Positions 55,497 to 64,000 of a DNA stretch of 64,000 nt are shown here, in pieces. The stretch comes from GCA-002712045 sp028112705 (GTDB lineage: Bacteria; Pseudomonadota; Alphaproteobacteria; Rhodobacterales; Rhodobacteraceae), in NCBI GenBank assembly GCA_028112705.1, contig JAOGYN010000007.1:25904-89903 (forward strand), read 5' to 3'. Position numbers and translations under genes: made by a program. A model generated the notes under the pieces. That model saw nothing but the letters and a program-made list of their open reading frames with translations, had not been told where the DNA came from and searched no databases. Every line of letters starts with the position of its first letter. Positions within the stretch are counted from its first letter, which is position 1.

Positions 55497-58440
55497 GAAG
55501 CTTATCTCCTTCTGGATCAACAAAATGACAAGAACAAATTTTAACATCCACAGAGTTGTTTCTCATTTTATCATAAGCATGAACGGTGTCACCAATACGT
55601 TTATTACCATTTTTGATAAACCCTAATCCAATATAATCCTCTAAAATTGGTGAATAACATACCGACGACATCCACCCCAAATCATTTTCAATTATTTCTT
55701 TAACACCATTATCTAAGAAATGCGCGCCCGCAACTAATCTATCACCTTTATTAATTGGTCTAAAGCCAACTAATCTTATCTCATCTTCCTTATTCATTTC
55801 AGGTCTTTGCGCTAATATCTTTCCAATACAATCCTTCTTTTGACTAATCATTTTTTGCAAACCAAGGTTTAACGCCGTTGTTTGGCCATTTAGCTCATTT
55901 CCAGCAGCATGACCCTTTTCAATTCGCATAACGCCTAACGCCTCAGTTCCGTATGGAGTTACATCAAATTCTTCTCCAGCCTTCATTAATTCTCTAATCA
56001 AACCATCGCCATATCTGGCTGGAACAGCCAATTCATATGCCAATTCACCAGAAAAGCTAATTCGGAACAATCGAGCACGGGTACCATTACATACAGTCAC
56101 TTCACCACAAGCCATAAATGGGAAATTTTCATTAGAAATGTTATAATCTTTATCAATAATTTTTTCCAATAGTCGTCTTGCGTTAGGACCCGCAACTGCA
56201 AATTGCGCCCATGCATCTGTAGTGGAAATAATATGAACGTCCATATCTGGACATAAGCATTGTCTAACAAATTCCAAACGTCGAAATACCAAAACAGCAT
56301 TCGCAGTGGTAGTTGTCATAATAAAATGATGATCGTTTATTCTTGCCGTTGTTCCATCATCATACGCAATACCGTCCTCGCGTAACATCAAGCCGTATCT
56401 CACTTTACCAATTGGCAATTTCCCAAAAGCATTCGCATAAACAATATTCAAGAAATCAGCTGCATCCTTTCCCTGAATATCAATCTTACCCAAAGTTGTA
56501 ACATCACAAACCCCAACTGAATTTCTGGTTGCTAAAACTTCTCGATCTACAGTTTCTCTCCAGGTTTTCTCACCAATTTTTGGAAACCATTGCGCTCTCA
56601 TCCAATTTCCCACCTCAACAAAAACTGCCCCTTGTTCCTCAGACCATTTATGACTTGGCGTCAATCTATAGGGTCGAAAGTTCTTCCCTCTAGATCTTCC
56701 AGCCAACGCACCAAGTGGTATAGGAGTGTAGGGTGGACGAAAAATGGTAGTTCCAGTGTTCTGAATAGTTTTACCAGTGCACTCCGCCATAATAGCCAAA
56801 CCTAGAATATTTGATGTCTTCCCCTGATCGGTCGCCATACCCATAGTAGTATATCTTTTCATATGCTCAACAGATCGAAATCCTTCTGCATGGCTTTGCT
56901 TAATATCCTTGACTGTCACATCATTTTGCAAATCGACCCAACCCCTTTTAGTGGATTCTTTAACATACCAAAAAGCTGATGATTTTGTCCTATCATCTGA
57001 TGATGAAGGGACCTTAATTTTACTTGCCTTGATATCAAGATTGTGAAGGACATCATTTGCCACTTTTAAGCCTTCAGTTAATACTGATTGCAAATTAAAA
57101 AACCCATTGGCTGAACCAGCAACTGTCATATTTTTTGCTAAATTCACCCCAGGTACAAAAGCATTTAGGTCAGAATTCCAGTTTGGTTTACCCCCTTGAT
57201 GACAAGTCAGATGGACATTTGGACTCCATCCACCCGATATGGCTAAGCAGTCACAAAGAATAGTTTGACCATTAGCCAATTTTATACTTTTAATTCTTTT
57301 CCGCCCAGCAGTATTAACAATCTTTCCACCCATAATAATTGAAGCACCAGGTATATTCTCAACAGGATCACATTTTCTACTATCGATAACAGCGGTAACT
57401 TCTAATCCTCTATCTGACAAAGTTTTTGCTGTCGCCCAGCCATCATCATTATTTGTAAAAATAGCCGTTCGTTTTCCAGGCAAAACACCCCAACGATTCA
57501 CATAGGCGCGAACAGCGCTAGCCGTCATAATTCCAGGCCGATCATTATTACCAAACGCAATTGGCCTTTCTATTGCTCCAGCGGCTAAAATACTTTTTTT
57601 AGAATAAATTTTCCACAAAATTTGTCGCGGCTTGCCATCAGAATGCAACAAATGATCTGTACATCGCTCCAAAGCCCCAAATACTCCATGATCATAAGAA
57701 CCATAGATGGTTGTTCTATTCATTAGCCTAACATTTTTCATATTAGATAATTGCTCAATAGCTTTTCTTGCCCAATCCGGTCCTAACATTTCATCTATCT
57801 CTAAAAGCTCTGAATTTAATCGTCCGCCCATTAGGAAATCCTCGTCTGCCAAAATAACTTTGGCGCCAGCTTTTCCTGCCGCCAGTGCGGCAATAATTCC
57901 AGCGGGTCCAGCGCCTACTATTAAAATATCACAATGCAAAAACCCCTTATCATAACAATCAGGATCTTCGGACTTGGACAGAGAACCTAAGCCAGCCGAC
58001 ATACGAATAATGGGTTCATACACTTTTTCCCAAAAAGCAGCAGGCCACATGAATGTTTTATAATAAAAACCCGCACCCAGAAACGGTGACAAAAATAAAT
58101 CAGTAGCCGCCATTAAATCAAAATTCAAGGGCCCTCGATGGTTCTGACTTGATGCTTCTAAATTATTAAATAATTCTATAACAGTTGCTCTAGAATTAGG
58201 TTCTTTAAAAGCACCTCTCCTCAATTCCACTAATGCATTTGGCTCCTCGGATCCACTTGTGAAAACCCCTCTGGGACGATGATATTTAAATGAACGGCCA
58301 AACAACCTGACACCGTTAGCAAGTAATGCTGAAGCCAAGGTGTCACCCTGATAGCCTTGAAGTTTTTTCCCATTAAATGAAAAATCCATTGGGGTATCAC
58401 GATTAACTAACCCACCTGGTATCCTATCTGCTTGATTCAT
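55489..58440 (-). CDS. soxA: sarcosine oxidase alpha subunit
   Basis: The 983-aa subunit of heterotetrameric sarcosine oxidase. Residues 1-100 form a 2Fe-2S-ferredoxin-like fold without cluster cysteines (FNGKKLQGYQGDTLASALLA and YHRPRGVFTSGSEEPNAL). Next comes an NAD-binding Rossmann domain with CDILIVGAGPAGIIAALAAG near residue 170. The C-terminal GcvT-like domain (about 590-980) binds tetrahydrofolate and captures the methyl carbon as 5,10-methylene-THF. The end contains GYMSS-type LGWMSSVCYSP. It overlaps soxD by 4 bp and soxG by 8 bp. Confidence 0.96.
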   Translation of the reverse strand: MNQADRIPGGLVNRDTPMDFSFNGKKLQGYQGDTLASALLANGVRLFGRSFKYHRPRGVFTSGSEEPNALVELRRGAFKEPNSRATVIELFNNLEASSQNHRGPLNFDLMAATDLFLSPFLGAGFYYKTFMWPAAFWEKVYEPIIRMSAGLGSLSKSEDPDCYDKGFLHCDILIVGAGPAGIIAALAAGKAGAKVILADEDFLMGGRLNSELLEIDEMLGPDWARKAIEQLSNMKNVRLMNRTTIYGSYDHGVFGALERCTDHLLHSDGKPRQILWKIYSKKSILAAGAIERPIAFGNNDRPGIMTASAVRAYVNRWGVLPGKRTAIFTNNDDGWATAKTLSDRGLEVTAVIDSRKCDPVENIPGASIIMGGKIVNTAGRKRIKSIKLANGQTILCDCLAISGGWSPNVHLTCHQGGKPNWNSDLNAFVPGVNLAKNMTVAGSANGFFNLQSVLTEGLKVANDVLHNLDIKASKIKVPSSSDDRTKSSAFWYVKESTKRGWVDLQNDVTVKDIKQSHAEGFRSVEHMKRYTTMGMATDQGKTSNILGLAIMAECTGKTIQNTGTTIFRPPYTPIPLGALAGRSRGKNFRPYRLTPSHKWSEEQGAVFVEVGNWMRAQWFPKIGEKTWRETVDREVLATRNSVGVCDVTTLGKIDIQGKDAADFLNIVYANAFGKLPIGKVRYGLMLREDGIAYDDGTTARINDHHFIMTTTTANAVLVFRRLEFVRQCLCPDMDVHIISTTDAWAQFAVAGPNARRLLEKIIDKDYNISNENFPFMACGEVTVCNGTRARLFRISFSGELAYELAVPARYGDGLIRELMKAGEEFDVTPYGTEALGVMRIEKGHAAGNELNGQTTALNLGLQKMISQKKDCIGKILAQRPEMNKEDEIRLVGFRPINKGDRLVAGAHFLDNGVKEIIENDLGWMSSVCYSPILEDYIGLGFIKNGNKRIGDTVHAYDKMRNNSVDVKICSCHFVDPEGDKLRG

Positions 58441-58724
58441 TTGGATCGACCTCTTGAGCGAGCAATGTTTCGAGCCAATTCAACATTACTAATTTCGTGA
58501 GTAATTGTATTTCTTGTCACAACAAGCCAACTTCGATCGCCTTGTTCATGATACCACAATTCTTGCATAGGCCCTGCTAAATTGTCTCTTAAATACTGGT
58601 ATTCATAAAATAATTCTGAAGCATTTTCATCTGATGGATCAGGCCTATCAATCAATGAGGCATCACCAAGGTAAACAAATTCTGATGCATCACGTGGACC
58701 AAGAACTGGATGGTTTATTATCAT
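58437..58724 (-). CDS. soxD: sarcosine oxidase delta subunit, variant without zinc cysteines
   Basis: The 95-aa protein matches SoxD in position and in the GPRDASEFVYLGDASLIDRPDP and WYHEQGDRSWLVVTRNTITHEI segments. In characterised SoxD, three Cys and one His bind a zinc ion: a CPxCGPR motif and a later H-x3-C. Here the first motif reads HPVLGPR and the later one H-EQG-D, so no cysteine is present at any of these places. The structural zinc is therefore probably lost in this variant. It lies between soxB (9-bp gap) and soxA (4-bp overlap). Confidence 0.9.
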   Translation of the reverse strand: MIINHPVLGPRDASEFVYLGDASLIDRPDPSDENASELFYEYQYLRDNLAGPMQELWYHEQGDRSWLVVTRNTITHEISNVELARNIARSRGRSK

Positions 58725-58733
58725 TTTTATCCC

Positions 58734-59984
58734 TTAATGTAGGTTTGGTTGAGCACCTACACCCTTTTCATCAAATTGAGCACCTAATCTAAAACGATCT
58801 AAACGCATTTGTTTCGAAAGAGCATGAGAATCATCAGTGGCGAGCAAGTGTGCATAACAAAAACCACTTGCAGGAGTTGCTTTGAAACCTCCATAACACC
58901 ACCCACCATTAAAATAGAGTCCATTAATGTGAGTTCTATCTATAAATGGGGATCCATCCATAGACATGTCCATAATACCTCCCCAGCTCCTTAACAAACG
59001 TGCCCGTCCAATCATTGGCATGATAGCCATGCCACCCTCAACGACATCCTCTACAACTGGAAGATTACCCCTCTGCGCATAGGAGTTGTAACCATCAATA
59101 TCACCACCAAATACTAAACCACCTTTATCAGACTGACTAACATAAAAATGACCAGCTCCAAATGTTATAACACCTGGAATAATTGGCTTAAGCCCTTCCG
59201 TCACAAAAGCTTGCAAAACATGACTTTCAATTGGCAAACGCATTCCTGCTTTTTCCGCCAAGATACCTGACGAGCCCGCCACACACATAGCCACTTTCTT
59301 TGCTTTCACAGGTCCAAGAGTGGTTTCTACCCCAAGGCAAATACCGTTTTTAATTTGAAATCCTGTAACCTCACAATTTTGTATTAAATCCACACCCCGC
59401 ATGTCTGCACCCCGAGCATAACCCCAAGCCACAGCGTCATGTCGAACCGATCCACCTCTCTGCTGCCAAATACCCCCTTTTATTGGAAAGCGAGCATTAT
59501 CAAAGTCTAAAAAAGGGCACATTTTCTCAACACCTGACTTATCTAATAAAACTGCTCCAGAGTTTGTTAGATGCATTGCATTTCCACGTCTAGCGTAAGC
59601 ATCATGTTGGCCATCTGAATGAGATAAATTCAAAATACCTCTCTGACTGACCATTGCATTATAGTTAAAATCCTGCTCTAGACCTTCCCATAATTTCATG
59701 GAAAACTCATAAAACGGTTGGTTACCAGGCATCATATAGTTTGAGCGAATTATTGTCGTATTTCGACCAATATTACCAGAACCAATCCAACCCTTCTCTA
59801 AAATAGCCACATTTGTAATGCCATACTCTTTGGCCAAATAGAAAGCCGTTGCCAAGCCATGACCCCCACCCCCTATTACTATTACATCATATTCTTTTTT
59901 CAGCGAAGGCTCTCTCCAATGAGGTGTCCACCCTCGGTTACCTGTGAGGCCTTCTTTTAGTATTTTGAATGCTGAAAAACTCAT
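58734..59984 (-). CDS. soxB: sarcosine oxidase beta subunit
   Basis: The catalytic flavoprotein, about 416 aa from the ATG at 59982-59984, with AAAGGG upstream (a start at 59999 is less likely). The FAD/NAD-fold dinucleotide motif is VIVIGGGGHGLATAFYLA near residue 32-50, followed by LEKGWIGSGN and NTTIIRSNYM. The histidine-containing RHDAVAWGYARGAD corresponds to the covalent-FMN site of heterotetrameric sarcosine oxidase. It oxidises the N-methyl group and reduces O2 to hydrogen peroxide. It is first of soxBDAG and divergent from a GlxA-type regulator. Confidence 0.96.
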   Translation of the reverse strand: MSFSAFKILKEGLTGNRGWTPHWREPSLKKEYDVIVIGGGGHGLATAFYLAKEYGITNVAILEKGWIGSGNIGRNTTIIRSNYMMPGNQPFYEFSMKLWEGLEQDFNYNAMVSQRGILNLSHSDGQHDAYARRGNAMHLTNSGAVLLDKSGVEKMCPFLDFDNARFPIKGGIWQQRGGSVRHDAVAWGYARGADMRGVDLIQNCEVTGFQIKNGICLGVETTLGPVKAKKVAMCVAGSSGILAEKAGMRLPIESHVLQAFVTEGLKPIIPGVITFGAGHFYVSQSDKGGLVFGGDIDGYNSYAQRGNLPVVEDVVEGGMAIMPMIGRARLLRSWGGIMDMSMDGSPFIDRTHINGLYFNGGWCYGGFKATPASGFCYAHLLATDDSHALSKQMRLDRFRLGAQFDEKGVGAQPNLH

Positions 59985-60066
59985 TAATAACCCTTTCACT
60001 CTTCTAAGAAATATAAAAAGTAAACCGTATATAGACTTTATTAAAAAAGACTGAAAGTATAATAAA

Positions 60067-61017
60067 ATGGACAGTAACTTAAATAATAAACCTTACAGTA
60101 TTGGCCTTCTACTTACGGAAGGCTTTGCATTGATGTCCTACGCGAGCCTTATTGAACCTTTGAGGGCTGCTAACCTATTAGCTGAAAATGAATTATATAA
60201 GGTTACCGATATAGCAGTCCAAAGTAGTAGAATCAAAAGCTCCAGTGGTGCTATAATCCAAACCAAAGATGCTACATCAGATATATTTGATCTAGTTTTA
60301 GTTATTACTGGTGGAAATCCAAAAAAATTAGAAAATACTGCTCTTTTTGATACATTAAGGAGATTAGCAAGATCAAAAACAATAGTAGGAGGAATATCAG
60401 GTGGTCCATATTTACTTGCAGCCGCGGGTTTGATGCATGGTTATAGAATGACAGTTCATTGGGAACACGCACCGGCAATGCTAGAAAGGTGGCCCGACTT
60501 ATTACTAGAAAGATCATTGTACATATTTGATAGAAAACGGGTAACATGTGCTGGGGGCACTGCTCCATTGGATTTAATGCACTCGCTAATTACTGAACAT
60601 CACGGTCACTCTTTTGCTCGTAAAGTAAGCGATTGGTTTATGCATACTGACTTTCGTCCAGCTGCAGGACCTCAAAGGGCCGGCCTAGTAGAGAGAATAG
60701 GTGTGACAGATCAGGCTATATTGAATGCCATTGGAGCAATGGAAAATCACATTTCTGATCCTTTAAATTTATTAGAACTATCGAGAATAGCTCAGGTTGG
60801 AGAGCGGCAGTTAAATCGATTATTTAAAATTAAATTAAATATTACAACTATGGGATATTATCGAGGTCTACGTTTGGAAATGGCAAAAAACCTCTTAAGG
60901 AACTCATCTTTATCTGTTACTGAAATCTCACTAGCCACTGGGTTTTCTGGATCAGCACATTTTTCCACTTGTTATTCTCAAAAATTTGGGGGCCCACCGT
61001 CTTCTCAACGACGTTAG
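60067..61017 (+). CDS. GlxA/GbdR-type AraC-family transcriptional regulator
   Basis: The 316-aa regulator has an N-terminal DJ-1/PfpI-like amidotransferase fold (about 10-185). The loop that holds a Cys in active enzymes reads GGISGGPYLL, with Ser, so it probably senses a ligand without catalysis. The C-terminal AraC domain has two helix-turn-helix motifs (LLELSRIAQVGERQLNRLFK and SVTEISLATGFSGSAHFSTCYSQKFG). GlxA-type proteins of this kind control glycine-betaine, dimethylglycine and sarcosine genes. Divergence from soxB fits that role. Its stop overlaps that of the convergent truA. Confidence 0.9.
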   Translation: MDSNLNNKPYSIGLLLTEGFALMSYASLIEPLRAANLLAENELYKVTDIAVQSSRIKSSSGAIIQTKDATSDIFDLVLVITGGNPKKLENTALFDTLRRLARSKTIVGGISGGPYLLAAAGLMHGYRMTVHWEHAPAMLERWPDLLLERSLYIFDRKRVTCAGGTAPLDLMHSLITEHHGHSFARKVSDWFMHTDFRPAAGPQRAGLVERIGVTDQAILNAIGAMENHISDPLNLLELSRIAQVGERQLNRLFKIKLNITTMGYYRGLRLEMAKNLLRNSSLSVTEISLATGFSGSAHFSTCYSQKFGGPPSSQRR

Positions 61018-61778
61018 AATGGATTTTTTGGATATATTACATTTGTTAAATACAATCCTTCTGGAGGACTGACAGGACCACATAAAGATCTATCTTTAGC
61101 TAAGAGTGCATTCTTTACATCCTCGGCTTGCCACATACCCGATCCTACCTTTTCCAGGGTTCCAACTAAACTTCTAACTTGATTGTGTAAAAAACTTGGA
61201 GCACAAAATTCAAACTGGTATTCATGTCCATAAGTAGACATCAATTTCGTTATCTTTATACTTTCAATAGTTTTTATTGGTGATTTACTCTGACAGCTAG
61301 TAGATCGAAAAGTAGTAAAGTCATGCTTTCCAATGAGGCTCTCCTTTGCTAACAGCATGGGCTCTAAATTTAACTCATGTCTAACATGCCATGCTAATCC
61401 ACTATCTAAAACTAATGGTGAACGTCTCGAAATCAACCTAAACAAATACTTGCGTTCAATTGCAGAAAATCTGGCATGAAAGTCATCCGGTACTGCTTTT
61501 ACATCTAAAATTGCTATCCTTTGCGGTTTTAAGTGAAAATTTAGTGCTTCTTTTAATTTGAAATTTTCCCACTTTTTTGTTAAGTCACAATGGGCTACCT
61601 GCCCAAAGCTATGAACACCAGCATCTGTTCGACCTGCTCCAAAAATAGAAGAAATATCAGGATCTAACTTTCGCAATGAAGTTTCTATTTCTCCTTGAAC
61701 TGTAATATGATCTTTTTGGCGTTGCCAACCGGCAAACCCTTTTCCATTATATTCAATTTTAAAAGCGTATCTTGGCAT
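61014..61778 (-). CDS. truA: tRNA pseudouridine(38-40) synthase TruA
   Basis: It isomerises uridines 38-40 in the anticodon arm. About 255 aa from the ATG at 61776-61778, which has GAGG seven bases upstream and gives the typical start PRYAFKIEYNGKGFAGWQRQ. An open extension to 61847 is unlikely to be translated. The catalytic Asp52 lies in GAGRTDAGVHSFGQVAH. The second half has RKYLFRLISRRSP, HDFTTFRS and FLHNQVRSLVGTLEKVG. It is divergent from ileS. Confidence 0.96.
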   Translation of the reverse strand: MPRYAFKIEYNGKGFAGWQRQKDHITVQGEIETSLRKLDPDISSIFGAGRTDAGVHSFGQVAHCDLTKKWENFKLKEALNFHLKPQRIAILDVKAVPDDFHARFSAIERKYLFRLISRRSPLVLDSGLAWHVRHELNLEPMLLAKESLIGKHDFTTFRSTSCQSKSPIKTIESIKITKLMSTYGHEYQFEFCAPSFLHNQVRSLVGTLEKVGSGMWQAEDVKNALLAKDRSLCGPVSPPEGLYLTNVIYPKNPF

Positions 61779-62019
61779 ATTTAACCTCTTATCGACGCTT
61801 GATTGTTGTGCCAAGGCCTTCAAATGGTGATTTATGCTTTTTACCAAGAATATGTCACTTTACGCAACACAACAGTTGGTTTATAAAAAAGTATGTCGTC
61901 ATTATTGGGATTGTATTTTCGAATTATTTCTCCAGCACTTTGTTAAAAATGTTGGGCATGAGCGTTTGACTATGCGCACAAAATCTTGAAACTTTTAATT
62001 TCTACCGGAGACTTAATTA

Positions 62020-64000
62020 ATGTGTTCTGAAACGTCAAAAAATAACGTGGACTACAAAAATACTTTAAGCCTACCAGAAACAGACTTCCCAATGCGTGCA
62101 GGGCTGCCCACGCGTGAACCTGTCTGGTTAGAACACTGGGAAAAACTTGATGTATATAATACTTTAAGAAAACGAACAGGAAGAAAGCAATTTATTTTAC
62201 ATGATGGACCGCCTTACGCAAACGGCAACCTGCATATTGGGCATGCATTAAATAAGATACTTAAAGACATGGTTGTTCGCTCACAACAAATGTTAGGAAA
62301 TGATGCTCCCTACATCCCAGGTTGGGATTGTCACGGACTACCAATTGAATGGAAAATAGAAGAAAAATATCGTCAAAAAGGAAAAGATAAAGACGATATT
62401 CCAATAATTGATTTTAGACAAGAGTGTAGAAATTTTGCATCTGATTGGGTAAAAATTCAAAAGGAAGAATTTAAACGTTTAGGAGTTATAGGAAACTGGG
62501 AGAACCCTTATCTAACAATGGATTTTTCTGCAGAAGCGGTAATTGCTGAGGAGTTTCAGAAGTTTCTAATGAACGGTGCTTTATTTCAGGGATCTAAGCC
62601 AGTTATGTGGTCTCCTGTTGAAAAAACTGCGTTAGCAGAGGCAGAAATAGAATATCATGATCACAAATCAGATACAATTTGGGTCCCATTCAAAATAATA
62701 AAGGGTTCTAAAGCACTAGAAAATGTAAAAATAGTTATTTGGACAACAACTCCATGGACCATCCCATCTAATAAAGCGATCGCTTATAATAAAGGTATTT
62801 CATATGGTATTTATGTTGTGAAAGAAACGCAGCAAGAGAGCTGGACCAAAGTGAATGATCTATATGTTATCGCGAATTCATTAGCAGAAGAAACATTAAC
62901 AAAAGCCCGCGTAACAAAATTTCAAAAAATACAAAATGTGAACAATGATGAGCTTAATGAAGCAATTTGCAGCCACCCATTCAATACTCTACAAGATGCC
63001 AATGGATTTTGGGATTATGATGTTCCAATTATTGAAGGTGATCATGTTAATGAAGAGGCTGGAACAGGTTTTGTTCACACAGCGCCTTCTCATGGTGCGG
63101 ATGATTATGATTGTTTTGTAAAAAGAGGCTGGATAGATCGACTTACCCATAATATTGGCGAAGCTAGCGAATTTTTATCTCATGTTCCATTTTTTGCTGA
63201 CCTAAAAGTATTTAATCATAAAGGTAAAGAAGGTGATGCAAACAAAGCAGTTATTAACAAACTTGTAGAAGCCGATAGTTTAATAGCTAGAGGGCGATTA
63301 ATTCATAGTTATCCTCACTCATGGAGATCAAAAGCCCCCGTAATTTTTAGGAATACTCCTCAATGGTTTGCCGCTATTGATAAAAAAATTGGCGGTGATA
63401 ACACTTATGGGGAAACCATTCGCGAAAGAGCATTAAATTCTATTAATAAACTTGTTAAATGGACCCCAGTTACTGGACAAAATCGGCTACGATCCATGAT
63501 AGAAAGTAGACCAGACTGGGTTTTATCACGACAGCGTGCTTGGGGAGTTCCATTAACGTGTTTTACTAAAAAAGATGCCGCACCTACTGATAATGATTTT
63601 ATTCTCAAAGATGAAGAAGTAAATAGTCGAATAGTTGGAGCCTTTAAAACAGAAGGAGCGGATGCCTGGTACAAAGAAGGAGCAAAAAAACGGTTTCTTG
63701 GGGAAAAGTACAATCCTGAAGAGTGGGAGCAAGTTTTTGATATATTAGATGTATGGTTTGATAGTGGCTCTACTCATGCATTTGTCTTACGTGACAGAAC
63801 GGATGGATCTTCGGATGGGTTAGCTGATCTTTACCTTGAGGGAACAGATCAACATCGTGGGTGGTTTCACTCTTCGATGCTCCAAGCGTGTGGAACAAAA
63901 GGTCGAGCGCCCTATCATGGCGTGTTAACTCATGGTTTTACATTGGACGAAAAAGGCACCAAAATGTCAAAGTCAATCGGTAACACCACTTCACCTGAAC
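62020..64000 (+). CDS. ileS: isoleucyl-tRNA synthetase (3' end outside window)
   Basis: Class Ia synthetase that charges tRNA-Ile. The ATG at 62020 has GGAG nine bases upstream, and the frame is open to the right edge (660 codons). The HIGH motif is in ANGNLHIGH (residues 72-75). Other signatures are WDCHGLPIEW, GSKPVMWSPVEKTALAEAE, and the editing domain with TPWTIPSNKAIAY and the GxGxVHTAP-like AGTGFVHTAPSHGADD. The KMSKS loop (648-652) lies at the very end. Missing are the C-terminal anticodon and zinc domains, which lie beyond the window. No T-box leader is visible. Confidence 0.97.
   Translation, partial: MCSETSKNNVDYKNTLSLPETDFPMRAGLPTREPVWLEHWEKLDVYNTLRKRTGRKQFILHDGPPYANGNLHIGHALNKILKDMVVRSQQMLGNDAPYIPGWDCHGLPIEWKIEEKYRQKGKDKDDIPIIDFRQECRNFASDWVKIQKEEFKRLGVIGNWENPYLTMDFSAEAVIAEEFQKFLMNGALFQGSKPVMWSPVEKTALAEAEIEYHDHKSDTIWVPFKIIKGSKALENVKIVIWTTTPWTIPSNKAIAYNKGISYGIYVVKETQQESWTKVNDLYVIANSLAEETLTKARVTKFQKIQNVNNDELNEAICSHPFNTLQDANGFWDYDVPIIEGDHVNEEAGTGFVHTAPSHGADDYDCFVKRGWIDRLTHNIGEASEFLSHVPFFADLKVFNHKGKEGDANKAVINKLVEADSLIARGRLIHSYPHSWRSKAPVIFRNTPQWFAAIDKKIGGDNTYGETIRERALNSINKLVKWTPVTGQNRLRSMIESRPDWVLSRQRAWGVPLTCFTKKDAAPTDNDFILKDEEVNSRIVGAFKTEGADAWYKEGAKKRFLGEKYNPEEWEQVFDILDVWFDSGSTHAFVLRDRTDGSSDGLADLYLEGTDQHRGWFHSSMLQACGTKGRAPYHGVLTHGFTLDEKGTKMSKSIGNTTSPE

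Noticed and set aside
60058..60063. Perfect TATAAT just before the GlxA-type regulator
   Set aside because: It ends 3 bp before the ATG, so a transcript from it would start inside the gene, and no -35 lies 16-18 bp upstream. It is probably just AT-rich sequence.
61772..61969. 65-codon plus-strand frame between truA and ileS
   Set aside because: It begins antisense to truA and its translation has no family features. I treat 61779-62019 as a divergent non-coding region; I see no clear promoter with both boxes and no T-box there.
1..64000. CRISPR arrays, insertion sequences, prophage, rRNA and tRNA genes
   Set aside because: I looked for regular direct repeats, transposase-like frames, terminal inverted repeats and tRNA T-loop patterns and saw none. 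A tRNAscan or repeat search would be needed to exclude short or divergent copies.

Overview
The window is a gene-dense, AT-rich stretch of bacterial chromosome. It resembles a streamlined marine alphaproteobacterium of the Rhodobacterales/Roseobacter type. This is inferred from protein character and gene neighbourhoods: an isolated F1 atpHAGDC operon, phosphatidylcholine synthase, a DUF2161 protein, an ExbB/MotA-like plus coiled-coil OmpA pair, a membrane-anchored cytochrome c starting MFDT, and a sarcosine-oxidase soxBDAG operon. No 16S rRNA is present, so the placement is not proven. I saw no insertion sequence, prophage, integrase island, CRISPR array, rRNA or tRNA. Intergenic gaps are short and several neighbouring genes overlap by a few bases.

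Layout. 1-3.1 kb: DUF2161 protein (runs off the left edge), YcgN-type Cys-cluster protein, alpha/beta hydrolase, prs. 3.1-8.0 kb: atpHAGDC on the minus strand. 8.2-16.2 kb: a methyltransferase, clpA, the OmpA/ExbB-like pair, a small secreted protein, tyrA-type prephenate dehydrogenase. 16.3-21.7 kb: priA, transaldolase, a DUF484 gene, xerC, pcs. 21.7-29.8 kb: a lytic transglycosylase, dapA, smpB, a sulfurtransferase and aminotransferase pair, an I78-like lipoprotein, a GNAT protein, S-formylglutathione hydrolase, a UPF0178 protein. 29.8-33.6 kb: an unusual SDR protein, an RsmC-like methyltransferase, clpS, a D,D-carboxypeptidase. 33.6-39.3 kb: the yejABEF-type peptide ABC importer. 39.4-46.8 kb: cytochrome c, pheA, nudC, the SRP RNA, dnaX, ybaB, recR, aspS. 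47-64 kb: carB, an NAD-linked formate dehydrogenase (fdsA and a fused fdsGB), soxGADB, an AraC/GlxA-type regulator, truA, and ileS (runs off the right edge).

How the genes fit together. Most are housekeeping: energy, nucleotide and aromatic amino-acid supply, replication and repair, proteolysis, wall turnover, translation. The clearest metabolic module is one-carbon oxidation at 50-61 kb. The SoxBDAG enzyme would yield methylene-tetrahydrofolate from N-methyl substrates, and formate dehydrogenase would finish oxidation of the one-carbon unit to CO2 with NADH. A GlxA-type regulator is divergent from soxB. S-formylglutathione hydrolase at 28.5 kb belongs to the same C1 theme.

I did not find a convincing new multi-gene system. 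The observations most worth checking are local: a nine-A slippery run in dnaX placed where a gamma-type truncation would end; an SDR protein whose catalytic Lys is Cys; a SoxD subunit lacking the usual zinc cysteines; and a ZorAB/TolQR-like motor pair with a very long coiled coil.
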